This document shows positions 13,795-25,524 of a stretch of DNA of 64,000 bases, piece after piece. Numbering within the stretch: position 1 is the stretch's first letter; every line of letters begins with the position of its first letter. The translations under genes and the position numbers were made by a program. The notes beneath the pieces were generated by a model. That model ran no database searches and had not been told where the DNA came from. It saw only the letters and a program-made list of their open reading frames with translations. Source of the stretch: Argopecten irradians (Eukaryota > Mollusca > Bivalvia > Pectinida > Pectinidae); NCBI RefSeq assembly GCF_041381155.1, contig NC_091139.1, positions 7,378,383 through 7,442,382 of the forward strand, in the 5' to 3' direction.

Positions 13795-15037
13795 ATGGCA
13801 GGTGGACAGCTTGGTTGTATGACGGAAAGTAACGTCAACTATTTCCGGCTTCTCTTGCTATTGATTAATGGCGGCAAAGACGTCCTTAGCTGTTTATTCA
13901 AAAGTAGAATGACGCCCAACATGACCATGGATGTCTACCTACAGTGTAATAAAAACACTCTTCTTGGTCTTAAAAAGAAGAAAAAGAAAATTTCACAGAA
14001 ACAATGGGACCTCCTGTTTCCTGTCGCCAGACCGGACGAGTGGGATGTTTCCCTGTGGTGTCTGCTATTGGGAAGTATCTGTGGCATCAGTCCTCCCGCC
14101 GACTGGAACAACCCGCCGCCCTCCGGTGACGTTTCCATAGAAGCAGATCTTGTCCGACTGCGCCTGTTCCGGAATGAGATATGTCATAGTGCTGAAGTCC
14201 GAGTAGAGAACATTCGCTTCCCAAATTTATGGAAGGACATTTCTGAAGTCTTGCTTCGTTTGATAAACTATGACCATCAACATCGACAGAGACTCGAACA
14301 GACCATTGAAACATACAAGGAAGGACCCTTGCCATCGTCTTCGGACCAGAGACATTTGCTTCTGGAACTGAAGGGTTGGCAAACCTTAGATGGTATGGAA
14401 GACATCAGTTGTATAAAAACCACGATTAAAGACTTGAAGGAGATGATTGAACCATTGGATTCAAAGATAGTTCAGCCACTCGATGATGCATTCGTTAAAA
14501 TGAACAAGAAGCTGGACAAACTGCCGACTATCGATCAACTGGATAGTATGACAGACAAGCATAATGAAAAATGGAGTGCCACGGTTACCGGGATGATCAA
14601 AGATCTCGATCGAACTATCAAAAAGTGTAGATCTGCTTTTAAAAGTATACGCATGCATACCGATCCCAGGTATTCTGATGTCGATAGAAAATTGTCTGTC
14701 TTTTCCAAGATGATCAAAGGCTTCAAGAAAAACCATGTGGATAGCATGAAAGACCTCGTAGGGCTGATGGAAAGTCAGGACAGGTTATCCCGCACTATGC
14801 TTCATAACCAGGAAATCATTATGCGTCAGCAAGAGGAAGATCGCAATCGCCAAGATGAACAGCGTAAGAGCCAAGATGAAGATCGCAAGCGCCAAGCGCG
14901 GATGGAGACGCTTCTATTGAAATGTTTGTCATGTGTTGATAAGCAAGGTGACGTGACTGATGAGAGGAGAGTAAGACAGGAAGCTCCTACTGGACAGACA
15001 GGGTCAGGCATTAGGATGGATTGTGGTCATCATTATG
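13795..15037 (+). CDS. Exon 1: HEPN domain and coiled coil
   Basis: The exon codes for residues 1-414 plus one base of codon 415 and ends at a GTAAG donor. The frame stays open upstream to the acceptor at 13774-13775, so translation could begin in an earlier exon. Reading on past the donor gives only 16 more residues before a stop, so the intron is well supported. Confidence 0.75.
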
Positions 15038-17118
15038 GTAAGACTATTTACACTTTCGTTACTCACCATTTCGGGTTGTACGTTTGAAACAAGGATTCGC
15101 GTTCTTGAGACATCATTTGCAGATAAGATACAAAATTATACACGAATCTTACTGGAATAAATTTGAAATGTGGCAAACATCTGTATCGAACCTGTACCTT
15201 TAACTTCCCGTCATGTTATCATGCTATCATTAGCCGAGATGTATCGTATGACTTGTATGATATATATCTGCCATTGTTCTCATCAAATAAAGAAGCAGAC
15301 TAATCGAATCTTCATCTCCATGCCGTTCCGTTAAACCTCTGTTACATCAACATGGAGATCAAGATATGATTATAATCAGATTGATAAAAATGTACTTAAA
15401 GAATTAAAAAGGGGAGTTTGCAACGTATGTGAGACAACTGAATTTCTCTTGTTATGTTCCACGGAAACCTTAGGTACAGAAGACCTGGGTGACTATGTTG
15501 ATCATTTACTTCAACGTGGGCTCTCGAGTCTGACGTGTTATAAAGGAAAATGTGGGACAGAATGGCATATTTCTGAACTTCGTCAAAAACTGCACTGGAC
15601 TGATGACACAAACATGCGTGTTGAGACTGCCCTGAATCGTAATTACTTCGCCAAATCAGTAAGTGGTTTTTTTTTTAATTTGATTGAAATACATATCCTA
15701 ATTATCACTACGTTTGATTAGAGGATCGGACAACATCCCATTTGGGGTTACGTTCCGATGACCTTTGGAAATGACCAATCAAATTTCTGCTGCCAGAATC
15801 ATGACTGGGGACGAAATAGCTTGAAAAAGCTGTCAGAGTTATTTTCGTATATATAGTCATCTCGCCCAAAAGAGCACGGCATAGCTAAATGGATATCTAT
15901 ACTGGGGCGAAATGACGTTTTCAATCGATGTAGCAAGGTGTAAAAACTGCATTTGATATGAAGCACACGTGGTATAAAGGTCATTCGAACATGGCCCCTT
16001 ATGGTATGTTGTCCGATCCTCTGTTGAACGGATTGTTTGTAAAGATCTGTATTTTGATCAGATTGGTTTTTTTTTTTTATTTGCTCAAAATATGAAAGAT
16101 AATAATTCTGTAATAAGGGCCGTGGTGGCTTTGTGGTTACTTTAAAATTAATTAAGGTATCGTGACATTTCCAAAAAAAGCTCATATGTTAATTCTTTGC
16201 GTTCAAACAGCGGTAAATATATAGCTCTCTCTCTCTCCTTAACAAGATTATCTAACAAAAAAAGTGTAATCCCTTGATGGTCATTTTTTAGTCTAGTTCG
16301 TGTGTATTGAGTTTTCATTATTAAAGGTTTGAACATTACGTGCTTGAACGTTTTAGGAAAAGCGTCGCGCAGCGGAAAATTTTCAAGTGCGAAAATCTGC
16401 AGGAGGACCTTTTTTTTCTTTCAAATGCGCAATTTTTAGAATATTTCAGTCGGCAAAAATGGGAGGGGGGAGGTCGGGGGAGGGTCGGGGAAAGGGTCCG
16501 TCGGGGAAGGGTCGGGGGGAGGGGCGACTTTCCCTTCCTACGCCCCCGGGTTATGCTTATTCGTTCTTCTCTCTCTCTTTCCAGGATATAAAAGAATGTC
16601 CTTCGTGTAAGTCATACTGTACCAGACAGAATGTCCGGGACGTCCGTGTCCGATGTCTGTGCTGTTCAAGGTTTGAGTTTTGTTGGGTTTGTCTCCAGGA
16701 ATGGACTTCCAACATGGAACATGTTATGTGTGCTAGGGTCAACAAACACGACGCGCCACCATCGTAAGTTTAACATATTTGTCACTCGTAACTAACATTA
16801 ATTTGTCACTTTTTTTGAAAAACTAAGAAACTAATATTAACTTAACTTTTTCATTTAAGTTAGTGAAGGGAACTGTACTGTACTCTGTCAGTGACGGGGT
16901 GAAACGAAGGGAAGTAACTCTTATATATAGATGAAAGAAATACATGTACATTTATAGCTATAGAGGCATATTTTCTCTTTTCGCAATCGTAATTGATCAT
17001 CATCCTTTAGTTATAATGTATAATTCAATAAGTTTTATGTGTAATTTTGAAGATAGTTCATTGATATTACATAACTAAATCACGACTGTCATTAATTTTC
17101 AGGTCGACTATTTCGTGA
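13795..17118 (+). CDS. HEPN (DZIP3-type) protein with C-terminal BRcat/IBR-like zinc domain, four coding exons
   Basis: Joining 13795-15037, 15474-15658, 16585-16763 and 17103-17118 gives a 540-residue protein with all phases agreeing. Residues about 75-160 resemble the HEPN domain of the DZIP3 family; RNEICH at 126-131 matches the HEPN RNxxxH motif, which is the ribonuclease motif in active members. Residues about 210-385 are charged and helical, and 350-390 is a Gln/Glu/Arg-rich coiled coil. From about 407 a CGHHYG motif, a CxxxxCxxxW segment and then CPSC, CLCC and FCWVC (481-512) form a Cys-rich module like the BRcat/IBR part of RBR E3 ligases, in the layout I know from fish RBR-like proteins. 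No RING1 and no Rcat domain with a catalytic Cys follow: exon 4 adds four residues and a stop. The start is the first in-frame ATG after a TTTCAG acceptor ending at 13775, so a 5' exon probably precedes it. An antiviral or signalling role is inference from the HEPN family only. Confidence 0.75.
15474..15658 (+). CDS. Exon 2: first half of Cys-rich module
   Basis: It begins after a CCTTAG acceptor, completes a Gly codon left open by exon 1, and ends at TCA before GTAAGT. It codes for residues 416-476, including CxxxxCxxxW (CYKGKCGTEW), the arrangement seen just before the BRcat cysteines in RBR-like proteins. Confidence 0.7.
16458..16545 (+). other. G-rich tract with quadruplex potential in an intron
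   Basis: Runs of GGG, GGGGGG, GGGGG and GGGG occur more than eight times in under 90 bases, ending 40 bases before the exon 3 acceptor of the HEPN gene. Many four-run combinations fit a G-quadruplex. Confidence 0.7.
16585..16763 (+). CDS. Exon 3: BRcat/IBR-like zinc finger
   Basis: The exon follows a pyrimidine-rich tract and CCAG acceptor and ends at a GTAAGT donor. It codes for residues 477-535 with CPSC, CLCC and FCWVC pairs spaced as in IBR zinc-binding domains. A very G-rich tract lies just upstream in the intron. Confidence 0.72.
17103..17118 (+). CDS. Exon 4: short terminal coding exon
   Basis: After a TTTTCAG acceptor the phase-2 codon is completed and four more codons lead to TGA at 17116-17118. 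The transcript would continue as 3' UTR. An alternative unseen exon that carries more of the zinc domain cannot be excluded. Confidence 0.5.
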
Positions 17119-18086
17119 AAACTGATTGTGGTCAAAAGAAGACATATCGCCGCTTCATGGAATTAGGATTTATCACCAGGAGAAACTCGTCACGTGCAAC
17201 ATGAAAACGTCATGAATATATCATAGATGTGTAAAACGTCATAAATATGTCACACAGTCATTGTATAGCATATCGACGTTATTACAATAGACAGGCCTAC
17301 CCGTGTTGGATTTCTGTGTCTTGGAAACCTTTGCCTTACTCATAAGGAAATCTGTAGTTTTAATGGTGTTTTCATATTCATCTGCGTTATTGATTAACGT
17401 ATTAACGTATTTCGTGAATCGCTTTTATTTGAAACCATTTTTTCTGTACATTCTGTGTACCGGGCATCATCGAATATCGGGAGTTACTTATCAAAAAGTG
17501 TTGAGATGCATTGTATCTGAAGTCGGGTCTGGATAAAGTGTTACCTACTGCTTTTCATTCTTTGGTTGTGTTATACATAGCACTTTATATAAAGACGTAT
17601 GGTTTCATCTAAGTGGTTCTTGATAACAATTGATTTTAATGATTTTAAACATATTTTTATTGTCGTAAATTATTGACAACAGGGTTTGTACACAAGTTTT
17701 GCCAACTTAGTAACGTCCTCTCCCGAATACATAATATGAATATATACATAATGGACAGCAATGAAGACAATACATATATATAATATGAATCAAAATTTTC
17801 TATTTTAAGAATGAAGGAGAAAAGGGAAAGATGGAGGAGTATAGGAGAGGAGAATAGTTATTTGTTATTTATTAACTTATAAATATTTGTAACGTGATAA
17901 TTGTGTACATAGTTATCTGACTGGCTGGGAAACACCGATCGGTTACTTCCTTAACGTTGTCCATTATACAATCCATAAAACATTCACTGGAGATCCACTC
18001 GAAGCCATTCCTTTCCTTGAAAATCTTTCAACTACACCAGCCAGCAGATACAACTGATTTAATTATGAACATATATATTAACTATG

Positions 18087-20460
18087 TCAAAACCTGACAG
18101 TACTATCAATATAAATTTGGACTGCCCTTGCAATAGTAAGTTTAGCACCATTTTCTAAATCTGCATCTCCTCTTAGTAATGTATCTAATGTGATGTCACC
18201 GGGGCAATGAAGATCGTTTAATAATGTCTGTCGTATAATGTGATATTTTGGGCATGTAAGAAAAAAGTGATATGAGTCTTCGCACGTGAATCCACATTCA
18301 CAGCGTGCTGAAGGCAAAAGATTGGATCTGAAAAGATCGTAATTTAAAGTACTTGCTCCATTTCACAGCGTGCTGAGAATATTAAGCCGTCTAGTACCAA
18401 AACTTGGAAAACACAAATCGGTTTCTGGAAGGAAAAATCTACTTAAATTTGATTTGAAGGTATTTAAAGTTGGAGAATTTCTAATAGATATATATAAATT
18501 ATTCCAAAGAGAAGAAGTTGAAGGAAAGAAGGAGTTTAATGTGCGTTGGAGTCTATAACGATGTTGCCTCACGTCCTGGAAATTTCTTAAGCCATAGTTT
18601 GTCAGGACACCGATGTTTTCTGGTAAGATATCACATAAAAATGAGGGAGCTATGTTGTGTTTAATATTATAAAAGAGGGTTAATTTTCTTATCTCTCTCC
18701 GTTTAGATAATGGAAGCAATCCAATTTTTTTTTTTTTTTGCACTCAGGACTAAGGTCATTCTCTATGCATATATGGTCCCAATGCGACAATGATAAATAG
18801 CATATGTATATCTCTTTTATATATCTTTCACTATAACAAGTCTCATTGTTTCTAACAGTAATTGTTTCCGACAGAGATAGAGAGAAAGAGAGGAGAATCG
18901 AGATAGAGAGGAGGGGAGTGAGAGTAAAGAGCAACGTAGAGAGAGGGGGGATAGAGAGAAAATACAGAAAGATAGAGAGAAATACAGAGAGATGGTGAGA
19001 AAATACATAAAGCGAAGGAAGAAAAAAAAACAGAACGAGAGAGGGTAAGAGGGAGAAGACAGCGAGAGTGAAAAAAAAAGGAAAAAGAGAGAGGGGGAAG
19101 CAGGTGGAAAAGACAGGAAGAGGAAGCATTTTTTCTATTTTTTTTCTGCTTAGTAGAAATTTCAATTTACGTAGTGTTGCTATATATTTCGAAACCTTCT
19201 TAATAATTTCATCTATGTGTTCAGACCATTTAGCATCGCTACTTAAAATTACTCCTAAGTGTTTGTGTGTGATTTCTATTACTGTGTTGTTGAATGTAAA
19301 AAGTTGCTGGTAAGGGAGATTTGAAAGAGATACTAATATAATTTCTGTCTTTTTGGGGTTGAAGGACATAAGCCAAACATTTGACCATTTTTCTAGTGTT
19401 TTAAAATCAGTATTTACAACACGTGTAATATCTTCTAAGTGTTTAGAAGAATACGATAACGAGGTGTCGTCAGCAAAGAGACGACATAGTGAAATTAGTT
19501 CGGTTGAAATATTATTAATATAAATAAGAAAAAATAGATGACCTAGGATAGAACCCTGTGGTACACCAGCATTAATATTTTTCAAAGAAAAATTTGATGT
19601 ATTTATAAAAACAGACTGTTTTAATTAGTTATCCAGGTAAGTAAGTTTCCATTTATTCCATATTGTTGAAGTTTGTATAAGAGCTGATGTGTGCAAGAGT
19701 GATTTGGTAGAAATCCTAGTTGTAACTTGTAAATAATATTATTTTGGTTGAAAAAATTGTAAATATGTTTGTATACTAAACGCTCAGAGATTTTTCTAAT
19801 ACAATTTAGTAATGAAATTAGTCTGTAATTAGATACAATGTGTTTATCACCACCCTTGAATATAGATTTTTTTTCTATTTTCCAACTTTCGGGATAGGAA
19901 CAGGTTTGAAGGGACGCATTAAATGGGATAGATTAATAGAATCTTACATGGGTCTGCGAAGTGGACAGGGATATCTCAACCCGAGTGAAAGATTTTGGCC
20001 GGTCAACCCGAGGCTTGCCGAGGTGTTTGCCTTGGTCATTTATTGTCGATATAAATGTAAAGTAATCGTTTAAAAGGTTGCATTTTTTGTGTCGTCAAAA
20101 GTAAAGATGAATGTTCACAATTTAGGGGAAATATCTCGGTGTTTTTTTGTTTTGTTTTTGTTTTTTTAAAGTAATTTCCAGTATGTTTTTGGGTAAGAAT
20201 TGGATCTGTCAATAAGGTTATCTACGTTTTCGAAAAATATTTCCTTGGCACGTTTAATCATATTATTAACTTTGTTTCGTGCTTTCTTGTATTTCGATAT
20301 GTTAAGATTAGTGTTGTGTTTTAACATTGTATGTTTTAATCTGTTTCGTATACGTATTTGCTTTCTAATGTTGTTGTTAAACCATGGTCTGTCGTGTTTG
20401 CGTATTTGCACTAATTTAGAAGGTATACATATATCCATAGCCATCCTAATACTAAAAGTT
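18087..20460 (-). pseudogene. Decayed non-LTR retrotransposon (LINE) ORF2 with reverse transcriptase
   Basis: On the minus strand the pieces run in normal ORF2 order. At 20444-20166 is a linker with PWFNNNIRKQI ending KTYWKLL, typical between endonuclease and RT. At 19830-19640 is RT domain 1-3 sequence with SNYRLISLLN and GFLPNHSCTH. At 19585-19140 are AGVPQGSILG and the catalytic FADD box, with a thumb-like region following. At 18743-18363 is the C-terminal connection, and at 18317-18087 a terminal CxC...CxxxxHFFxxC zinc-finger-like motif. Stops and frame shifts separate these blocks, and a 250-bp purine-rich tract has expanded inside the RT/thumb. The copy cannot be active. The motifs suit the Jockey/CR1 side of LINEs, but I do not assign a clade. 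Confidence 0.85.
18868..19125 (+). repeat. GA-rich low-complexity tract inside the LINE
   Basis: The plus strand is dominated by GAGA, GGAG and AAAGAGAG runs, with AAAAAAAAC stretches. It is read as Ser/Leu/Phe-rich nonsense in the minus-strand LINE frame, so it is an expansion and not ancestral coding sequence. Confidence 0.85.
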
Positions 20461-20775
20461 AAAGCCGCATAATCCGTATCTTTCAGGGTCCGTAAATCAA
20501 CAAAAGAAAATTAGGGTACATATATTATAAATAGTCATCAACTTTCCCCTAATTACACATACACAAAGTCCCGAGTTCAAAAGAAATTAATGATTAAAAA
20601 TTCGATATCCAGAGTTCATAAGTCCAAAATAAAATTTTGTATATGTATATCTTTGGACCTCTTAACTTTCTAGACTTGCAATTTGGGGAAGTTCATAACT
20701 TTTTAGGGCTATTACACCACATCTTGTCATTGTTTGTTTTACGGACCCTGAAAGATACGGATTATGCGGCTTTAA
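20459..20775. mobile_element. MITE with about 37-bp TIRs and TTAA flanks, inserted in the LINE
   Basis: Arms at 20463-20499 and 20735-20771 are near-perfect inverted copies beginning AGCCGCATAATCCG. TTAA stands at both ends (20459-20462, 20772-20775), as expected for a TTAA target duplication. The LINE reading frame runs up to the left edge, so the MITE is the younger insertion. Confidence 0.8.
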
Positions 20776-21031
20776 ATACCCTTGGCTAGCGAAGTTGCCG
20801 TTTTAAGTATTTTACGTTTCTCAGAAATATGGCCATACCAATTTGCAAATGCTTTAAAATAGAGATGCTCGTTTATATATATATAAACACAATATTTGGC
20901 AAATTAACATTCGTTTGGATCCCTGTCACAAGATAGCTGAAGACATTTCGAGATTCGGTGTACTTTGGAGGAAACATTTATATTATTTGCCTTAATATGT
21001 TATGGCTGTACATGCGTTCATAAATTGCACA

Positions 21032-21487
21032 TAATTTGTCTTTTAACATTAGCTTCTGACGAACATTTTGTATAATTGGTGTAGGTTCTGATCGTTAAAT
21101 AAAAGGGTCAGTTTTAATCTTGTGTCTGTTATGTTATCAACATTTATTTCTTTACAAATGATTATGCTACGGCACGAATTAAATCATATTCTGTTCTGAA
21201 TGCATATACATTACTAAAAGCGTCCAGAAATGCAGGGACGGGCATTATGGTTTTAAGTATTTATTTTGGATGTTATATACTGCTTCATTGTATAAATAAA
21301 ACGCCGAGTCGTAGAAATTTGATCCAGTATTTAAACTTTTCCGGTGGAACAAGTTGCTTTGAAGGGATTCGGCAGGAATAACATCGCATCCACATTGTTT
21401 CAACCACAGTGGCTACGCCCCTGAGACAAACATGTATAATGTCTTACAGTCACTGCAAAATTCTTGGTTTTTATGTCTTATATATAT
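21032..21487 (+). repeat. Direct repeat of about 450 bp, left copy
   Basis: The block from TAATTTGTCTTTTAACATTA to TTGGTTTTTATGTCTTA is repeated with high identity 1014 bases downstream. Landmarks are GCGTCCAGAAATGCAGGGAC and CGAGTCGTAGAAATTTGATC. No recognisable protein is encoded. Confidence 0.92.
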
Positions 21488-22045
21488 TATTGCACAGTGT
21501 ACTTGAATGTAGCCACACTGAGAACTTGCGAGACCAATTGTGGTGTATTATCAGTACTGTGAAAGATATAGATTTTGTTTTTTATCTCAATTCAATGTCA
21601 AAATATCATCTACTGCATGTTCTTCTTGGTGGACTATTTAACTACCATTTATCTCAAAATGAAATGGAAGACTTTAGACTAAATTCAATTATTATTGTTA
21701 ACAAAATGTTCGTACAAAGTGGTATCCATAACTGACCTTTTTATTATGTATGTTTTTGTGCTAGCCTTATATATAGACTTTTGATACGTATATATCTGTT
21801 ATTACAAACTGTATGTATCATTTGTGATGTCTCGTCTACATATGTTTGTAGCTAATTATTATAAGCATTCTCCGCTATTAGATAATGGCGAAATGTAGTC
21901 GAATATCTAATAGTATTTTCTTGTATTGATAGATATGTATATATGTGTGTAACGTGTGTATGTTAGAATGTTTCTTTCTTTATTTATGTATTATTTTCTG
22001 TAAACTCTTCAATATTGGAGGAAATAAAGGAAATAATGATTATAA
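21488..22045 (+). mobile_element. Possible LINE 3' end between the direct repeats
   Basis: An open frame runs through to 21735 without a recognised motif. The last 60 bases, GGAGGAAATAAAGGAAATAA then TGATTATAATAA, look like the 3' tail of a LINE. Assignment is tentative. Confidence 0.35.
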
Positions 22046-22487
22046 TAATTTGTCTTTTAACATTAGCTTCTGACGAACATTTTGTATAACTGGTGTAGGT
22101 TCTGATCGTTAAATAAAAGGGTCAGTTTTAATCTTGTGTCTGTTATGTTATCAACATTTATTTTTTTACAAATGATTATGCTACGGCACGAATTAAATCA
22201 TATTCTGTTCTGAATACATTACTAAAAGCGTCCAGAAATGCAGGGACGGGCATTATGGTTTTAAGTATTTATTTTGGATGTTATATACTGCTTCATTGTA
22301 TAAATAAAACGCCGAGTCGTAGAAATTTGATCCAGTATTTAAACTGTTCCGGTGAGACAAGTTGCTTTGAAGGGATTCGGCAGGAATAACATGCATCCAC
22401 AATGTTTCAACCAGAATGACTACGCCCCTGAGACAAACATGTATGCAGTCACTGAAATATTCTTGGTTTTTATGTCTCATGTATATT
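22046..22487 (+). repeat. Direct repeat of about 450 bp, right copy
   Basis: This copy has small deletions relative to the left one (CATATA lost near 22217; ATAATGTCTT reduced near 22443). It begins directly after a GGAAATAATGATTATAA stretch that looks like a LINE 3' tail. Confidence 0.92.
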
Positions 22488-22489
22488 AA

Positions 22490-22815
22490 GATGGAAACAT
22501 ACCTGCAGAAAATACTTCACAATTACTAATAACACTGTAAAAATGTAAATTGAACTTGTAGACCACATCTTGGCTTGATGGTCTGACCGTACAGTACCCA
22601 TTTCACTGTACTGTAGGATGTAATAACGATGATTTTTGATAGTACTGCCAAAATGATTTTCGGCTCTCATTTTGTACTTGAAAAATTAAAGTCGAAGCAT
22701 TGAAAATATTGTAATTCTCAAAATATTGATAATTTTTGGTGTTGAATAAAATATTAGATATTAAATATAAGTTTTTGTTGTTTCGTGAGTACGAAAATTA
22801 TGGCACATAGAATTT
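22490..22815 (+). repeat. Second copy of the 2930-3245 repeat block
   Basis: Both copies contain CTGCAGAAA, CAATTACTAATAACA, GGTCTGACCGTA, AGTACTGCCAAAA and TTCGTGAGTA in the same order and orientation. The TIR ends present at 2.7-3.5 kb are not clear here. Confidence 0.75.
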
Positions 22816-23524
22816 TAATTATGTACAATCAATGTATACATTACGGTTAATTTTATGGCATATAATATCATATACATACCTGTATATTTGAGTGACCTTT
22901 CTCAGGGATGTACATGTATATATCAAACGTTCATATGTACATACATGTATATGTGAACTTATTTCATTTGGTTTCTATTTTTCAATATCCAAAATATTTG
23001 TGATATGTTCTATTTTAATTCAGATATCTGTATGGTAATTAGCAAAATAAATAGAAAAGAAGTCTATTTTTAATAGCGATACATGTGTAAAATGTGTTTG
23101 AATTTTTTATCAGATATAGCCTACATGTACATGAATTCAAAATGAAAATACGTGAACATGTACAATATATCATAAAATGCTAATATTTTAACCAAACTGA
23201 TTTTCATAAAATGTTAACATGTTAACCAAATTGGTTTTAATCATTAACTAGAAAAAATCTAGATACACGTGTATGGTGCATTTTAGGGTAGCACAGGAAG
23301 CTAGTATATTTTACGTAATTTTTATGGGTCAGTGACACCTCTTACACTAGATGCAGTGGACTATGTTATATGGTATACATGTAAGTATATATACATTTTT
23401 TTCAAAGCAAAAAAATTATTTTAGTTTTCATCAAGTTTCCATTCTTCAAATCAGTTACCCCTAAGTGGCCTCATTTATAGTACGCATACGACTTCCTGTT
23501 AAAGAAATATCAACTTCCGGTTAG

Positions 23525-23579
23525 TATAGTCGATGAAGATGTGTTTCACTGGCAACCGCTTTTGCTGCTTTTCTAACAG
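23525..23579 (+). other. Candidate non-coding first exon with strong donor
   Basis: The stretch ends TTCTAACAG before GTAAGTG, a near-consensus donor, and no coding exon lies between here and IP6K at 44.15 kb on this strand. It could be a 5' UTR exon of IP6K or chance. No promoter motif is evident. Confidence 0.2.
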
Positions 23580-24034
23580 GTAAGTGCTTTATGACATAAT
23601 CAAATATTGGATTTTTGTGGGAAGTAGAATATTTTATCTTTGAATGTTTGAAGCGATATGTATTTATTTAGAGATTCTTACGCTTTTTACCAAAATGAGT
23701 ACCAGTACTGCTGCAGTACACAGCAGTCAATGGCAGTGCACAATGTAGGCCTTATTGATCAGATTGATTAGCAAACGTTTCGAATGATATGGCGATAATT
23801 TACGTATATATCATATATGCAGGTGCTAGAATTTTTAGATGTTGTTAATAAATGGAAATGCTCCAACGGGACTACAAAACTTGGCTGACGTTTATGTACA
23901 TTATAATGTGATAAAATGCATGCTTTTAAGACGTATGATGCGATATTAATCAATTTTATTATGGAATAATAATAAAACACAACTTTTATTTATTAAAAAC
24001 TATTATTTATTACATGTATAATAAATGAAAATGA

Positions 24035-24158
24035 TAGGTACGGGTTAGCCAATCATGGGTACGAGCTCGCCAAATATTTTGGGTACGACTTCGCCAATTT
24101 TGGGTACGGGTTGGTGGGTACGAGTTGGAATGGGTACGGGTTAACCATACCCCGCTTT
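24035..24158 (+). repeat. Irregular GGGTACGRGTT tandem motif
   Basis: GGGTACGGGTTAGCC, GGGTACGAGCTCGCC, GGGTACGACTTCGCC, GGGTACGGGTTGG, GGGTACGAGTTGG and GGGTACGGGTTAACC follow each other at 13-31-base spacing. Confidence 0.8.
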
Positions 24159-25524
24159 TAAGTTGTATATTGATAATCATTTATTAATACCATATATATA
24201 TCTCCAAATTTTGAGATGAATCAACCAAGTTTTGAAAAAATATACATTATCATAATGTTACCCTGTTACATTTTGTATCTCATACATCACATACTGTATA
24301 CATGAGAACTGACCTTCTAGTATCTACATTAAATCCTAGATGGCTAATTAAGGTTTTTTGATGATTTGTGAAATTGATATGATTTCTGATATTCAAAGAC
24401 TTCATTAAAAAAGATAAATCTTTGTAAATCAATTGGAAACCAGTGGGGGATGGTGTGATATACATGTTTGTATATATATAGTATGTACTGTACATATATA
24501 AACTTTCCAATTAAAGGAGTCCATGATCAGATCATGACAAAGTACCTTTTTACTCTTAGCACGTGTAGAGAAATATTTTGAATGTAACAGTTCAATAATG
24601 ATATTAACTTTTAAATGTGTACAAAGTTTACAGTAGTAACACTTTTCGTTGCAGGTATAGCTAGTAATAGTGATAAAAATGTAGATTTATCACTACATGA
24701 ACTGTAAATCCACTCCATATACATGTAGAAGCTGTTTTATATTTTTCACAGAAAACCTATTGTTTGTATGTGTCATTTGTAATTACAATTTATTGTGTTG
24801 TAGTTTGCTTCACAGAAGGTCCACAGTGGCCAATGACCTGTATTTAAAGTGTTAATCCATGTAGGGTATTTGCCAGGTTCTGTATGTAGGTCAATGTTTT
24901 TTGAAGTACTCTTACTTTCTTGTACCTCTTACGCCTGGCACATCCAGCTCAAGCTAATCTGATCTGGCTGTTCATAGAACATAATATAATTATAGACAAT
25001 TAAAGCCTGTTTGAGAGCGTAGCACAATGCAAGCTATATTCAATGTATGTGTTTTCTTCTGTATTGTTTATTGCATGCATCTATTAACAAAAAGAATAAA
25101 TTATATAACAATTCTAGGCTTCTAGTCTTGCTAAACTCACATTGTTTGCAAAGTATATATCTGTAGTAAAAAAAAAGATTTTGTTAGGACAAAACGTATG
25201 TATGTAAGATTCAGTTAGCAATTACATTTGAAAGTTTATCTTTTACTCTTCTTTCCATTATGAATATTATAAAGTGTATATTTTGTAATCACTTGTGAAT
25301 TTGACTTTGGATACATGCAGTCTTGCGCAACACTGGATCTTGTTTTGACTTACGGTTTCTGGTTACTGAGGAGGTTTTCCAACTTTACATATGTTGATAT
25401 AATAAGTTATTATTAAGTTTTAGTAATCATTCAGGTAGTAGCTATCACCAATTTGTAATTGTCACATTCAAGTTTTTCTTTGCATTGCACATACTGACCA
25501 CGATACATTTACGGGCAGGTCATT

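Noticed and set aside
15799..16185. 128-residue minus-strand open frame
   Set aside because: It lies opposite an intron of the HEPN gene and has no motif or splice structure.
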